A stretch of 64,000 nucleotides of DNA from Gillisella vitis (GCF_001541345.2 NZ_LMVL02000003.1:558001-622000); one strand, 5' to 3'; counted from the first letter of the stretch, positions 19,005 to 27,869 are shown. Numbers and translations: made by a program. The notes: generated by a model not told the origin, from the sequence alone.

Positions 19005-20075
19005 CTATTCTCCAAACAGGCTTTTCAGATCAGCGTCCCCCGCATAGCGATCAAAGATCGTCATGGCGCGGTCGCGGATGGGTACGGGTATGATTTTTGC
19101 ACGATATGGGAGACTTTTGTCGGCCATTATGGTGTTGGTAGCTTTCTCATCGGTCAGTGCCTGGGCAATGGCCGTCGCGTCAGCGTGATGACCACCAATA
19201 AAATCGGCAATTTTCCCGGCCAAAGGGTGCACATCTCCGAGAATATCCTTTTCATAGGAAACCCAGAGCGGCTTCACCTGTCCACTCGCCTCGCATTTCT
19301 GCCAACTGGCGACAAATTGCGCGTACCAGACGGCTTGCGCGTCCACCAGCAGATCCAGGCGTTTTTCCAAGGGTAGATCCTGGTAGCAGGCGGGCAGTCC
19401 ATCATCGAAAAAGCCTTCACCCATGCTGTTCTGCAAGCCTCTTGCTTGCATCAGCGCGTCATCCGTGCAGATCAGGGAAACGAAAAAGTTGCGGGTGGTA
19501 ACGATCGGCCTGATGCCATAGAGCGCCATTTGTCGGGCAACATAGGGCGTACAAAGCACCGGATGCTCTGCCACATATCCGACACCGTCCAGCCCGTTGC
19601 GCTGCAAGGCCAGTTCGTCCAACTCTTTTGAGCTGAGATTGGCTCCAAACAGGGAGGCTGAATAATCCGAATAGGCCATGGTGACGAGATTGGCTGAGCG
19701 CAGCCCGAGCGTCTTGCGCAGAGCATGTCCGACACTGTCTGCCGATCCCGGCGTGCCAGCCACAAGCAGGTTGAGATTTTTGGCCCGATGAGCGGTCAAT
19801 CGCGCCTGAAGGACCGTTTCGGCAAACCGACCAAGGCAAAGTTTGAGGTTTTCAGCGGCATCGTTATCGATATCGGGCAAGAAGAACGGGTGAACATGCG
19901 ACAACGCCACCGTTGCCTCCTGGAGGTCCTGCGGCGCCAGTTGAGCAAGGAACTCCGTTCCCATCCAGCATGCCGTCTGCACATCCGGGATACAGGAGAG
20001 AATCTGCATGAAGTGGGCAATGTCTGCGGGCTGCGGTGCCTGTCCGGGTGGCTTGGTCTTGACGTGTACGTTCAT
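19005..20075 (-). CDS. Sulfotransferase-like P-loop protein
   Basis: A 356-residue protein I cannot assign to a named enzyme. The middle resembles PAPS-dependent sulfotransferases: a beta strand plus loop NLNLLVAGTPGSADSVGHALRKTLG at about 110-134, in the place of the 5'-phosphosulfate-binding loop, and PIVTTRNFFVSLI at about 205-217, in the place of the 3'-phosphate-binding segment with Arg and Ser. WVSYEKDIL and a late domain fit the same fold. The N-terminal 100 residues have no recognisable family. No signal peptide or membrane segment is seen. ATG 20075 is chosen because GGAG precedes it by eight bases. It converges with hflX. The upstream 50 bases are strikingly AT-rich. Confidence 0.55.
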   Translation of the reverse strand: MNVHVKTKPPGQAPQPADIAHFMQILSCIPDVQTACWMGTEFLAQLAPQDLQEATVALSHVHPFFLPDIDNDAAENLKLCLGRFAETVLQARLTAHRAKNLNLLVAGTPGSADSVGHALRKTLGLRSANLVTMAYSDYSASLFGANLSSKELDELALQRNGLDGVGYVAEHPVLCTPYVARQMALYGIRPIVTTRNFFVSLICTDDALMQARGLQNSMGEGFFDDGLPACYQDLPLEKRLDLLVDAQAVWYAQFVASWQKCEASGQVKPLWVSYEKDILGDVHPLAGKIADFIGGHHADATAIAQALTDEKATNTIMADKSLPYRAKIIPVPIRDRAMTIFDRYAGDADLKSLFGE

Positions 20076-20189
20076 GATGCGAGCTCCACAAGCGACTGGC
20101 CAGCTCCGAGGCAAGCGTTGTCGATATAATATTTATTAAAAATAATTATAAATGATAACTTGTGCGAGAATGGAGTTCCGCGATCATGT

Positions 20190-20219
20190 GCGCAATCGCA
20201 TCCACCGATACGATTGCGC
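20190..20219. other. Perfect hairpin between the sulfotransferase-like gene and mazG
   Basis: GCGCAATCG (20190-20198) and CGATTGCGC (20211-20219) form a nine-pair stem with a 12-base loop, followed on the plus strand by TTTT. The T-run faces the wrong way to terminate mazG, which is on the minus strand, so it may be a structural or regulatory site rather than a simple terminator. Confidence 0.4.
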
Positions 20220-20286
20220 TTTTAAGGAAATCCAGTGGGTGTTTTAAAGTCAAAATCGGGGCGTGTGGCCCACGATTGGATTTTGG

Positions 20287-21129
20287 CTAGCCATCAGTTA
20301 TGCCGCCGCGTTCCAGCTGCTTTGCCGCCTGCCAAAGCGTTTCCATCTGCTCAAGGCTGGCCTCATTCAGCGATGATTTTTCGGCGGCCAAGGATTTTTC
20401 GATATGGCCGAAACGCCTTCTGAATTTCACATTCGTTCCCCGCAGGGCTTGCTCGGGATCGCTGCCGGTGTGTCGACCGATATTGACCAGAGCGAAAATC
20501 AAATCCCCCAACTCGTCCTTTATCTTGTCTGGCTGCCCGGCCTGGAGCGCTTCGCGCAGTTCAGCGATCTCCTCCTCGATCTTGTCGAGAATGGGTTCTG
20601 CCTCAGCCCAATCGAACCCAACCTTTGCAGCCTGTTCCTGAAGTTTGACGGCCTCCGTCAAGGCTGGAAACGTTCGCTGCACCGAGCCGAGATGACCGTC
20701 TTTAAACACCTCGGCCACACCGCGCGCTGCACGGCGTTCGGCTCTTTCCTGTTTTTCCTGCTTTTTAATCGCATCCCATTGCAGCTTGACGGCCTCGGGC
20801 GTATCGGCATCCGAGCGGGCAAACACATGCGGGTGACGCCGGATCATCTTGGAGGTTACTGCCTCGACCACGTCGCCGAACGAAAACAGTCCGGCCTCTT
20901 CGGCAATCCGCGCATGAAACACCACTTGCAGCAGAAGATCGCCCAATTCTTCGCAGAGATCGTCGGGATCATTGCGCTCGATGGCGTCGGCCACTTCATA
21001 CGCCTCTTCCAGCGTATAAGGCTTGATCGTTTCGAAGGTCTGGACAATGTCCCAGGGGCAGCCGGTTTGCGGATCGCGAAGCGCCGCCATGATTTCGATC
21101 AGCCGGGCGATATCCTGTGAAGGCTGCAT
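20287..21129 (-). CDS. mazG: Nucleoside triphosphate pyrophosphohydrolase MazG
   Basis: A 280-residue all-alpha NTP pyrophosphatase with two MazG domains. The first (about 10-120) has the DPQTGCPWDIVQTFETIKPYTLEEAYEV start and metal-binding EExYExxD and EELGDLLLQ motifs. The second (about 160-260) has EEIAELREAL and DELGDLIFALVNI. It hydrolyses canonical and non-canonical nucleoside triphosphates in the cytoplasm and in E. coli lowers ppGpp signalling during starvation. It lies downstream of a deaminase gene on the same strand, 23 bases apart, suggesting a common transcript. Confidence 0.94.
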   Translation of the reverse strand: MQPSQDIARLIEIMAALRDPQTGCPWDIVQTFETIKPYTLEEAYEVADAIERNDPDDLCEELGDLLLQVVFHARIAEEAGLFSFGDVVEAVTSKMIRRHPHVFARSDADTPEAVKLQWDAIKKQEKQERAERRAARGVAEVFKDGHLGSVQRTFPALTEAVKLQEQAAKVGFDWAEAEPILDKIEEEIAELREALQAGQPDKIKDELGDLIFALVNIGRHTGSDPEQALRGTNVKFRRRFGHIEKSLAAEKSSLNEASLEQMETLWQAAKQLERGGITDG

Positions 21130-21152
21130 GGTTTTTCCTTATTCAAGAAAGA

Positions 21153-21740
21153 TCAGTTGAGCGGAATGTCGTTGCCGCTCTTGGCTGATTGGTATTGGCC
21201 GGACAGATTGCCATAGAGGCCTCTGATCTTCTGGGCCTGTGTCAGCAACTCCCCACGAATTGCATCGTCTTCCACTTCAATCATGTCGTTGATGGCGAAA
21301 CTGTGCCAGAAGGCGTTCTGCTTGCGATAGCCGCCGGGCTCCAGCCCGAACACTTCCTTCAGAATTTTCAGGTCATGGGGAATGGCGAAAGCATCGCGGC
21401 TATCCTCATGGCTGAAGAAATAATAGAAATTGTCAAAACCGGCCCAGGTGATCGCCGACATGCACATGGTGCAGGGTTCGTGGGTGGAGAGAAAAATCAA
21501 CTCTGATGTCGGTGGGCGCTCGCCCATTTCGTAAAAGCGCTTCAGCGTATGGACTTCGCCATGCCAGAGCGGATTTTCCAACTCGTTATTGGTTTCCGCC
21601 AGCACCAGCGACAGGTCCGATTTGCGCAAGATTGCCGCGCCGAAAATCTTGTTGCCGTCGGCCACGCCCTTTTCCGTCAGCGGAATGATGTCCTGCTCGA
21701 TCACGTCAAGCAATCTGGCGGTGAGATTTTGATCGGTCAT
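21153..21740 (-). CDS. Cytidine/deoxycytidylate-type nucleoside deaminase
   Basis: A 195-residue zinc-dependent deaminase. The zinc and proton-shuttle motif is HGEVHTL (His and Glu) at about residues 55-61, and PCTMC at about 82-86 provides the cysteine ligands. The HGE form rather than the usual HAE resembles yeast cytosine deaminase. The C-terminal half (PGGYRKQNAFWHSFAIND) is longer than in TadA or guanine deaminase and is not recognised. ATG 21740 is chosen because AAGGAG lies 11 bases upstream. It precedes mazG on the same strand, so both may act in nucleotide-pool housekeeping. The substrate is unknown. Confidence 0.78.
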   Translation of the reverse strand: MTDQNLTARLLDVIEQDIIPLTEKGVADGNKIFGAAILRKSDLSLVLAETNNELENPLWHGEVHTLKRFYEMGERPPTSELIFLSTHEPCTMCMSAITWAGFDNFYYFFSHEDSRDAFAIPHDLKILKEVFGLEPGGYRKQNAFWHSFAINDMIEVEDDAIRGELLTQAQKIRGLYGNLSGQYQSAKSGNDIPLN

Positions 21741-22014
21741 GATGGGCGGCGCTCCTTGAAATTCGTCTTTGTCGTTTCGGCAAAATCGGTGGACACGTTT
21801 GCCGGACAAACTCGCAGCGCATTTAGCGGCAAGCAAGGGCCAAGGGAAAGCCTTACTCTGCGTATTGATTGAAAATTGCCGGGGCGGGTTGGTTTTGCTC
21901 TTATCTTCAAATGCGTTAGGATAGAAATATCGATGCTGTCGGGAAGGCAGATTCGTGTTTCTTCATAAGAGCGCTGTTTTCCCGGATAATGGCGAGATAA
22001 CAAGGAATGGGTCT

Positions 22015-23472
22015 TTGAGCATCGAGTCTGACAAGCTGGCGGTTTTTCCGGCGTTTTTTCGCGTTTCCGGCGCGAAATTGGCTGTGTTCGGCGATGGCGA
22101 CGAGGCCTTTGCTAAGGCTCGGCTGATTGCTAATACATCAGCAACGATCATCGCCTTTACCCAGGACCCGGAGCCTGCTTATTCAGCCTTTCTGAAGCGA
22201 AAAACCATCGAGACCAATCCCGCGCCGTTTTCTCCGGATCTTCTGGCGGGAATGGCCATGGTTTTTGCCGCCACCGGTGATGGCGCGGCGGATCGGATGA
22301 TTGTTGATGCGGCTCGGCTGCAAAAAATTCCCGCCAATGCCGTCGATCAGCCGGATTATTGTGATTTTTACACGCCAGCTCTTGTCAATCGCGCCCCGAT
22401 TGCGGTGGCGATTGGCACGGAAGGCGTCGGGCCAGTGCTGGCCCAGATGATCCGCGCCGGAATTGACCGGCAATTGCCGAGGTCGGTGGGCAAGCTGGGG
22501 CGGTTGGCCAATAGCTATCGTCATGCTGTTGACAGGCTTGTGCCGCGCGGCGTGGCGCGCCGTTTGTTCTGGCGCTCTTTCTTTCAAGGCGACGTGGCGG
22601 ATGCCATGGAAGGCGGCGATGTGAAGTCCGCGCGTCGCCGGGCGACAAAGCTGCTGAAGTCGGCGGCCAATACCGTGCCGGAAGGTCGGATCTTTCTGGT
22701 CGGGGCAGGGCCGGGGGCGGAAGACCTGCTGACATTGCGCGCCCATCGGCTGATGATGGAAGCTGACGCCATTGTTTACGATGCGCTGGTGCCGCAGGCC
22801 GTGGTCGATATGGGCCGGCGCGATGCGGACCGCATTCCGGTCGGCAAGCGCAAGGGGTGTCACTCCAAGTCGCAGAGCGAGATCAATGATCTCCTTGTGT
22901 CGCTCGGGCATGCTGGAAAACGTGTCGTGCGGCTGAAATCCGGCGACCCCTTGATTTTCGGTCGGGCTGGTGAGGAAATGGCGGCGCTGCGCGATGCCGG
23001 TATCGCTTATGAGATCGTGCCTGGTGTCACCTCGGCGCTGGCAGCGGCAGCCGATTTCGAATTGCCCTTGACCTTGCGTGGCGTCTCGTCCTCGCTGGTC
23101 TTTACCACCGGTCATGACCTGACCGGCGATGTTCTGCCCGATTGGGCGCGGCTGGCGCTATCAGGCGCAACCGTCGCCGTCTATATGGGCCGCACGGTGG
23201 CGGCCTCGGTGGCTGAACGGCTGATTGCCGGTGGTCTGGCGCAGGACACGACGGTTGCCGTGGTGGAAAATGCCGGGCGGGGTGACCGCAGGCTGCTGCA
23301 TGGCACGCTGCGGGAATTGCCGGGTCTGGAAGGCATGACGGAATTGACCGGACCCGTGATGGTCATTATCGGCGATGCGGTGGCGGGTGCGAATTTCGAG
23401 CGATCGATGCCGTTGGCGCAGGCGCGTCTTGCCCTGGCCAAGGCCGATCAACAGCAGATGACGAGGGTTTGA
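22015..23472 (+). CDS. cysG: Siroheme synthase CysG (precorrin-2 dehydrogenase / uroporphyrinogen methyltransferase)
   Basis: A protein of about 485 residues. The N-terminal third is the NAD-dependent dehydrogenase/ferrochelatase module, beginning VFPAFFRVSGAKLAVFGDGDEA. The C-terminal part (about 225-470) is the SAM uroporphyrinogen-III C-methyltransferase, with LVGAGPGAEDLLTLRAHRL, VRLKSGDPLIFGRAGEE and VPGVTSALAAAA. It makes siroheme for the sulfite reductase encoded two genes downstream. The preferred start is TTG 22015 with AAGGA eight bases before it; GTG 21955 also has a good GGAAGG and would add 20 residues. The gene is divergent from the deaminase and begins the assimilation operon. 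Confidence 0.93.
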   Translation: MSIESDKLAVFPAFFRVSGAKLAVFGDGDEAFAKARLIANTSATIIAFTQDPEPAYSAFLKRKTIETNPAPFSPDLLAGMAMVFAATGDGAADRMIVDAARLQKIPANAVDQPDYCDFYTPALVNRAPIAVAIGTEGVGPVLAQMIRAGIDRQLPRSVGKLGRLANSYRHAVDRLVPRGVARRLFWRSFFQGDVADAMEGGDVKSARRRATKLLKSAANTVPEGRIFLVGAGPGAEDLLTLRAHRLMMEADAIVYDALVPQAVVDMGRRDADRIPVGKRKGCHSKSQSEINDLLVSLGHAGKRVVRLKSGDPLIFGRAGEEMAALRDAGIAYEIVPGVTSALAAAADFELPLTLRGVSSSLVFTTGHDLTGDVLPDWARLALSGATVAVYMGRTVAASVAERLIAGGLAQDTTVAVVENAGRGDRRLLHGTLRELPGLEGMTELTGPVMVIIGDAVAGANFERSMPLAQARLALAKADQQQMTRV

Positions 23473-23474
23473 CA

Positions 23475-23789
23475 ATGGCAGAGAAAGTCTTGACCGCCAA
23501 CCGTTTGAGCGATGGCATCGCCGTCTGGCTCGATGCCTCTGGCCAATGGGTGGAAGACCTGCAAGCCTCGCTGGTTGCCCGTCATGCCGAGGCTGTCGCG
23601 GCGCTGGAAGCTAACGGCAAACGGGACTTTACCAATAATCTCGTTGTTGACGTCGCCGTGGTCGATGTGGAAGAGCGGGAGGGAAAGCTCTGGCCTCTGC
23701 GTCTGCGTGAGCGTATCCGCGCCGCAGGCCCGACCATTCCCTATGCGGACGGGCATGGTCATGCTGATCCCGATTTTGTTGCCGTTTAA
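23475..23789 (+). CDS. DUF2849 protein in the sulfite-reduction operon
   Basis: A 104-residue protein matching DUF2849: VLTANRLSDGIAVWLDASGQWVEDL at the N-terminus, a central KRDFTNNLVVDVAVVDVE, and a C-terminal LRERIRAAGPTIPY. In alphaproteobacteria this family is fixed between cysG and cysI, so a small accessory role in siroheme or sulfite reductase assembly is likely but unproven. The start ATG 23475 lies two bases after the cysG stop, and cysI begins 14 bases after its end. Confidence 0.85.
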   Translation: MAEKVLTANRLSDGIAVWLDASGQWVEDLQASLVARHAEAVAALEANGKRDFTNNLVVDVAVVDVEEREGKLWPLRLRERIRAAGPTIPYADGHGHADPDFVAV

Positions 23790-23803
23790 GGCTGAGGAAA
23801 GAC

Positions 23804-25477
23804 ATGTATCGTTACGATGAATTCGACCACGCCTTTGTTGCGGCCCGCGTGGACCAGTTTCGCGATCAGGTAGGTCGCCGCTTGTCCGGCGAGTTGGCGG
23901 AAGATGCGTTCAAGCCGCTTCGGCTGATGAATGGCGTTTATCTGCAATTGCACGCCTATATGCTGCGCGTCGCCATTCCCTATGGCACGTTGAACGCCAA
24001 GCAAATGCGGATGCTGGCCCATGTGGCGCGCAAATATGACCGTGGCTATGGTCATTTCACCACACGGCAGAATATCCAGTATAATTGGCCAAAACTGTCG
24101 GATACGCCCGATATTCTGCAAGAACTGGCCAGCGTCGAGATGCACGCCATCCAGACCTCCGGCAACTGTATCCGCAATGTCACCGCCGACCATTTTGCCG
24201 GTGCGGCGCAGGACGAGGTTGCCGATCCACGTCCTTACGCTGAAATCCTGCGGCAATGGTCTTCGGTACACCCGGAATTTTCCTTCCTGCCGCGCAAGTT
24301 CAAGATTGCCGTGACAGGGGCTGAGCGCGACCGCGCTGCCATCCAGGTGCATGATATTGGCTTGCATGTGAAGAAAGACGAAAGCGGAAATCTTGGCTTT
24401 GCCGTCTATGTCGGTGGCGGTCAGGGCAGAACGCCGATGATTGCCAAGAAGATCAAGGACTTCCTGCCCGAAGAAGACATGCTGTCCTATATCACCGCCA
24501 TTGTGCGGGTTTATAATCTGCATGGTCGCCGCGACAACAAATACAAGGCGCGGATCAAGATCCTCGTGCACGAAACCGGCACGGAAGAACTGACCCGTCA
24601 GATCGATGCGGAATTCGCAAACCTGAAGGACAGTGTGCTGAAGCTGCCCGATGCCGATATTCGCGCCATCGAGAGCTATTTTGCCCTGCCTGACTTGGTT
24701 GAGCGCCCGGAAGGCTGGGAAGTTCTGGCCAAAGCCAAGAAGGCGGATGACGGTTTTGCCACCTGGCTTGCGCAAAATGTGCAGCCGCATAAGCATCCCG
24801 ATTACGGCATGGTGACGATTTCTCTGAAGCCGATTGGTGGCATTCCCGGTGATGCCAGCGATGCCCAGATGGATCTGGTGGCGGATTTGGCCGAGCGCTT
24901 TGGCTTTGACGAAATCCGCGTCAGCCATGAGCAGAACCTGATCCTGCCGCATGTGGCGATGGCCGATCTGCCGGCGCTGTATCAGGCGCTGTCGGGCGCA
25001 AACCTTGCCACGGCCAATGCGGGCCTGATCACCGACATTATTGCCTGTCCCGGGCTGGACTATTGTGCGCTGGCCAATGCCCGCGCCATTCCGGTGGCGC
25101 AGGCGATTTCCACGCGCTTTGGCTCTCAGGCGCGTCAGGCTGAGATTGGTGAGCTGAAAATCAAGATTTCCGGCTGCATCAATGCCTGCGGCCATCACCA
25201 TGTCGGCCATATCGGTCTGCTGGGGGTGGAAAAGAAGGGTGCGGAGCTTTATCAGATCACGCTTGGCGGATCGGGTGATGAAAATTCGTCCATCGGCGAA
25301 ATCATCGGTCGCGGCTTTGAGCCGGAAAAAGTGACGGATGCGGTGGAGACCGTGGTCGATACCTATCTGGCGCTGCGACTCGATCCGAAGGAAACCTTCC
25401 TTGAGGCTTATCGCCGCGTCGGGCCAAAGCCCTTCAAGGAAGCCCTGTATGGCGGCGCATCCGCCGAAGCCGCCTGA
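23804..25477 (+). CDS. cysI: Nitrite/sulfite reductase, siroheme hemoprotein
   Basis: A 557-residue ferredoxin-type sulfite or nitrite reductase. The substrate-binding arginines lie around GHFTTRQNIQ; the [4Fe-4S]-siroheme cysteines are seen in CPGLDYC and the downstream CINACGHHH. The two-fold repeated ferredoxin-like domains are evident from the second GMVTISLKPIGG segment. It reduces sulfite to sulfide with six electrons in the cytoplasm. The operon partners cysG, DUF2849, DUF934 and the nearby fpr indicate assimilatory sulfite reduction fed by reduced ferredoxin. GAGGAAAG precedes the ATG. Confidence 0.95.
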   Translation: MYRYDEFDHAFVAARVDQFRDQVGRRLSGELAEDAFKPLRLMNGVYLQLHAYMLRVAIPYGTLNAKQMRMLAHVARKYDRGYGHFTTRQNIQYNWPKLSDTPDILQELASVEMHAIQTSGNCIRNVTADHFAGAAQDEVADPRPYAEILRQWSSVHPEFSFLPRKFKIAVTGAERDRAAIQVHDIGLHVKKDESGNLGFAVYVGGGQGRTPMIAKKIKDFLPEEDMLSYITAIVRVYNLHGRRDNKYKARIKILVHETGTEELTRQIDAEFANLKDSVLKLPDADIRAIESYFALPDLVERPEGWEVLAKAKKADDGFATWLAQNVQPHKHPDYGMVTISLKPIGGIPGDASDAQMDLVADLAERFGFDEIRVSHEQNLILPHVAMADLPALYQALSGANLATANAGLITDIIACPGLDYCALANARAIPVAQAISTRFGSQARQAEIGELKIKISGCINACGHHHVGHIGLLGVEKKGAELYQITLGGSGDENSSIGEIIGRGFEPEKVTDAVETVVDTYLALRLDPKETFLEAYRRVGPKPFKEALYGGASAEAA

Positions 25478-25488
25478 GGAGCGCGATT

Positions 25489-25995
25489 ATGACCCGTATC
25501 TGGACCGAAACCGGTTTCGCCGTGCAGGACATCTGGCTGGAGGAGACTGAAGAGGTGAAAGCGGCTGAGGGCCAGAAGGCGCTTCTGCCGCTCGATGCCT
25601 TTATCGCTGCTGCTGAAGACAGCAATGCCGTCGATCTCGGTGTGGTGATCGCGCCAGCCGATGACGTGACGAAGCTGAAGCCCTATCTCGACCGCATCGC
25701 CATCATTGCCGTGAAGTTTCCAGCCTATAACGATGGCCGAGGCTTCAGCCATGCTTCGCTGTTGCGTGACAGGCTTGGTTATCAGGGCGAATTGCGGGCT
25801 GTGGGTGATGTGCTGATCGATCAGGTGCCGCTGATGCTGCGCACTGGCTTTGACAGCTTTGCCGTGACCAATGCGGTGGCGCTGAAACGCCTGCAAGAGG
25901 GGCGTCTGCCGGGGATTGCCAATCACTATCAGCCAACCGCCCGGCCAGCGGATGAGGTTGGCGGTTATAGCTGGCGCCGTCGGTCTGCTTCTTGA
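25489..25995 (+). CDS. DUF934 protein of the sulfite-reduction operon
   Basis: A 168-residue DUF934 protein: LLPLDAFIAAAEDSNAVDLGVVIAPADDV in the first half, then FPAYNDGRGFSHASLLRDRLGYQGELRAVGDVLIDQVPLMLRTGFDSF, the family signature. DUF934 proteins are usually linked to sulfite reductase genes and are described as oxidoreductase accessory proteins with no known activity. GAGGAGCG stands before the ATG, 11 bases after cysI. No cysH follows, unlike some relatives. Confidence 0.88.
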   Translation: MTRIWTETGFAVQDIWLEETEEVKAAEGQKALLPLDAFIAAAEDSNAVDLGVVIAPADDVTKLKPYLDRIAIIAVKFPAYNDGRGFSHASLLRDRLGYQGELRAVGDVLIDQVPLMLRTGFDSFAVTNAVALKRLQEGRLPGIANHYQPTARPADEVGGYSWRRRSAS

Positions 25996-26057
25996 GGTCT
26001 TCTACTTCTAAGGAATGATGTAATGGCCTTGATGCGCGCCTCGTCTCACTGTCGGTT

Positions 26058-26086
26058 GCACGCTTTCTGTTACCCGGAAAGCGTGC
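26058..26086. terminator. Perfect 10-bp hairpin after DUF934, possible terminator
   Basis: GCACGCTTTC (26058-26067) and GAAAGCGTGC (26077-26086) form a perfect 10-pair stem with a nine-base loop, 62 bases after the DUF934 stop and well before fpr. No T-run follows, so it could be a rho-dependent or RNA-stability structure. It marks the end of the cys operon. Confidence 0.5.
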
Positions 26087-26234
26087 GCCGCTGCGGTTTA
26101 TGATCGCATCCGCGTGTGGCCTCTGGTCATGCGTGGGATTTTACAGTAATTGGCCCGCCAAGGCGGATAATGCATGACCGAATACGCCCTGATGCGCGGC
26201 GGTTCGACGTGAGATTTGAAGGACCCGAACGCTG

Positions 26235-27047
26235 ATGAATGCTCCTGCAAAGACCGATAATGCCGAATTGATCGTCCCGGAAGGCGTCTATGCCGAAACG
26301 GTGCTGAGCGTGACGCATTATACCGACCACCTGTTCCGCTTCCGGATGACCCGGCCTGCCGGTTTTCGCTTCCGTTCGGGCGAGTTCGCGATGATCGGCC
26401 TGATGGTGGAGGGCAAGCCGCTCTACCGCGCCTATTCCATCGCCAGCCCGTCCTGGGATGAGGAGCTGGAATTCTTCTCGATCAAGGTGCCGAACGGCCC
26501 GCTGACCCAGCATTTGCAGCGGATTCAGCCGGGCGACCGGGTGCTGATGCGCAAGAAGCCGACCGGCACCCTGGTGCTGGACGCGCTGACGCCCGGCAAA
26601 CGGCTCTATATGTTTTCGACTGGCACCGGCATTGCACCCTTCGCCAGCTTGATCCGCGACCCGGAAACCTATGAGAAATTCGAGGAAGTCATCCTCACCC
26701 ACACCTGCCGCGATGTCGCCGAGTTGAAATATGGGTTCGACCTGATTTCCGAAATCAAGGCCGATGAGATGTTGAGCGAAATCGTTGGCGACAAGCTGAA
26801 ACATTACGCCACCGCCACCCGCGAAGACTATCCCTTCATGGGCCGGATCACCGACCTGATTGAAAACGGCAAGCTGTTTACCGACCTCGGCGTCCCGGCG
26901 CTGGACCCGGCCATTGACCGTGGAATGATCTGCGGCTCGACAGCGATGCTGAAGGACACCAAGGCGCTGCTGGAAAAGGCAGGGCTGACAGAAGGTGCGA
27001 ACAACAAGCCAGCCGAATTCGTCATCGAGCGGGCATTCGTCGGCTGA
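26235..27047 (+). CDS. fpr: Ferredoxin/flavodoxin-NADP+ reductase
   Basis: A 270-residue plant-type FNR of the bacterial subclass. The FAD-binding motif is RAYSIASP, and the NADP-binding part has FSTGTGIAPFASLI and CGSTAMLKD. The C-terminus, FVIERAFVG, ends in the Val-Gly expected of the alphaproteobacterial group, where an extra residue follows the stacking aromatic. It can supply electrons from NADPH to ferredoxin, probably for the sulfite reductase upstream, and takes part in oxidative-stress defence. AAGGA is about a dozen bases before ATG 26235. Confidence 0.95.
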   Translation: MNAPAKTDNAELIVPEGVYAETVLSVTHYTDHLFRFRMTRPAGFRFRSGEFAMIGLMVEGKPLYRAYSIASPSWDEELEFFSIKVPNGPLTQHLQRIQPGDRVLMRKKPTGTLVLDALTPGKRLYMFSTGTGIAPFASLIRDPETYEKFEEVILTHTCRDVAELKYGFDLISEIKADEMLSEIVGDKLKHYATATREDYPFMGRITDLIENGKLFTDLGVPALDPAIDRGMICGSTAMLKDTKALLEKAGLTEGANNKPAEFVIERAFVG

Positions 27048-27164
27048 TTTTCAACGCTGTATTGTCGATTCCGAGTTTCGTGCGACAGTGTTGCTGCCGC
27101 ACGAACGGACTATTTCGGGATGCGCTGCTGGATAATTTTCCGGTTCGTCCTTGGGAGAGATATG

Positions 27165-27869
27165 ATGTCCGCAGAGAAAGTTGCTGTTGTTACGGCTGGT
27201 GGAAGCGGCATGGGAGCCGAATGTGCCAGACGTCTTGCTGCTGATGGCTACAAGGTCGCCATCCTGTCCTCTTCCGGCAAGGGCGAGGCACTGGCAACGG
27301 AGCTTGGCGGCCTTGGCGTAACCGGGTCCAATCAATCCAATGAGCACCTGGCGCGTCTAATCGATACCACCATGGAAACATGGGGTCGGATCGATGTATT
27401 GGTCAACAGCGCTGGTCACGGCCCGCGCGCCCAGATTATCGAGATCACCGACGAGCAATGGCATATGGGCATGGATGTTTATCTGATGAACGTCGTTCGC
27501 CCGGTCCGTCTTGTCACGCCAATCATGCAGGCGCAAAAATCGGGCGCTATCATCAATATTTCCACCGCCTGGGCATTTGAGCCCTCGTCGATGTTTCCAA
27601 CCTCGGCGGTGTTTCGCGCTGGCCTTGCGGCCTATACGAAGATTTTCGCCGATACCTATGCCGCGGACAATATTCGCATGAACAATGTTCTGCCGGGCTG
27701 GATCGACAGTCTGCCTGAGGCCGAGCAGCGCCGGGAAGCTGTTCCGATGAAGCGATATGGCACAAGTGTCGAGATTGCCGCGATCGTCGCCTTCCTGGCA
27801 TCCGAAGGCGCAGGGTATATCACTGGTCAAAATCTTAAAGTGGATGGTGGATTGACCCGGTCGGTATGA
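27165..27869 (+). CDS. SDR-fold oxidoreductase lacking the canonical YxxxK
   Basis: A 234-residue Rossmann-fold protein. The cofactor loop TAGGSGMG at about 10-17, the NSAGHG (NNAG-like) at about 84-89, NISTAWA with the expected catalytic Ser, and the C-terminal FLASEGAGYITGQNLKVDGG are all classical SDR features. At the catalytic position the sequence reads SAVFR where YxxxK is expected, so Tyr and Lys are replaced. The protein may be a non-reductase SDR or use another mechanism. ATG 27165 fits a GGGAGAG leader; ATG 27162 is one codon earlier. The neighbours fpr and rlpA are unrelated. No substrate can be named. Confidence 0.78.
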   Translation: MSAEKVAVVTAGGSGMGAECARRLAADGYKVAILSSSGKGEALATELGGLGVTGSNQSNEHLARLIDTTMETWGRIDVLVNSAGHGPRAQIIEITDEQWHMGMDVYLMNVVRPVRLVTPIMQAQKSGAIINISTAWAFEPSSMFPTSAVFRAGLAAYTKIFADTYAADNIRMNNVLPGWIDSLPEAEQRREAVPMKRYGTSVEIAAIVAFLASEGAGYITGQNLKVDGGLTRSV

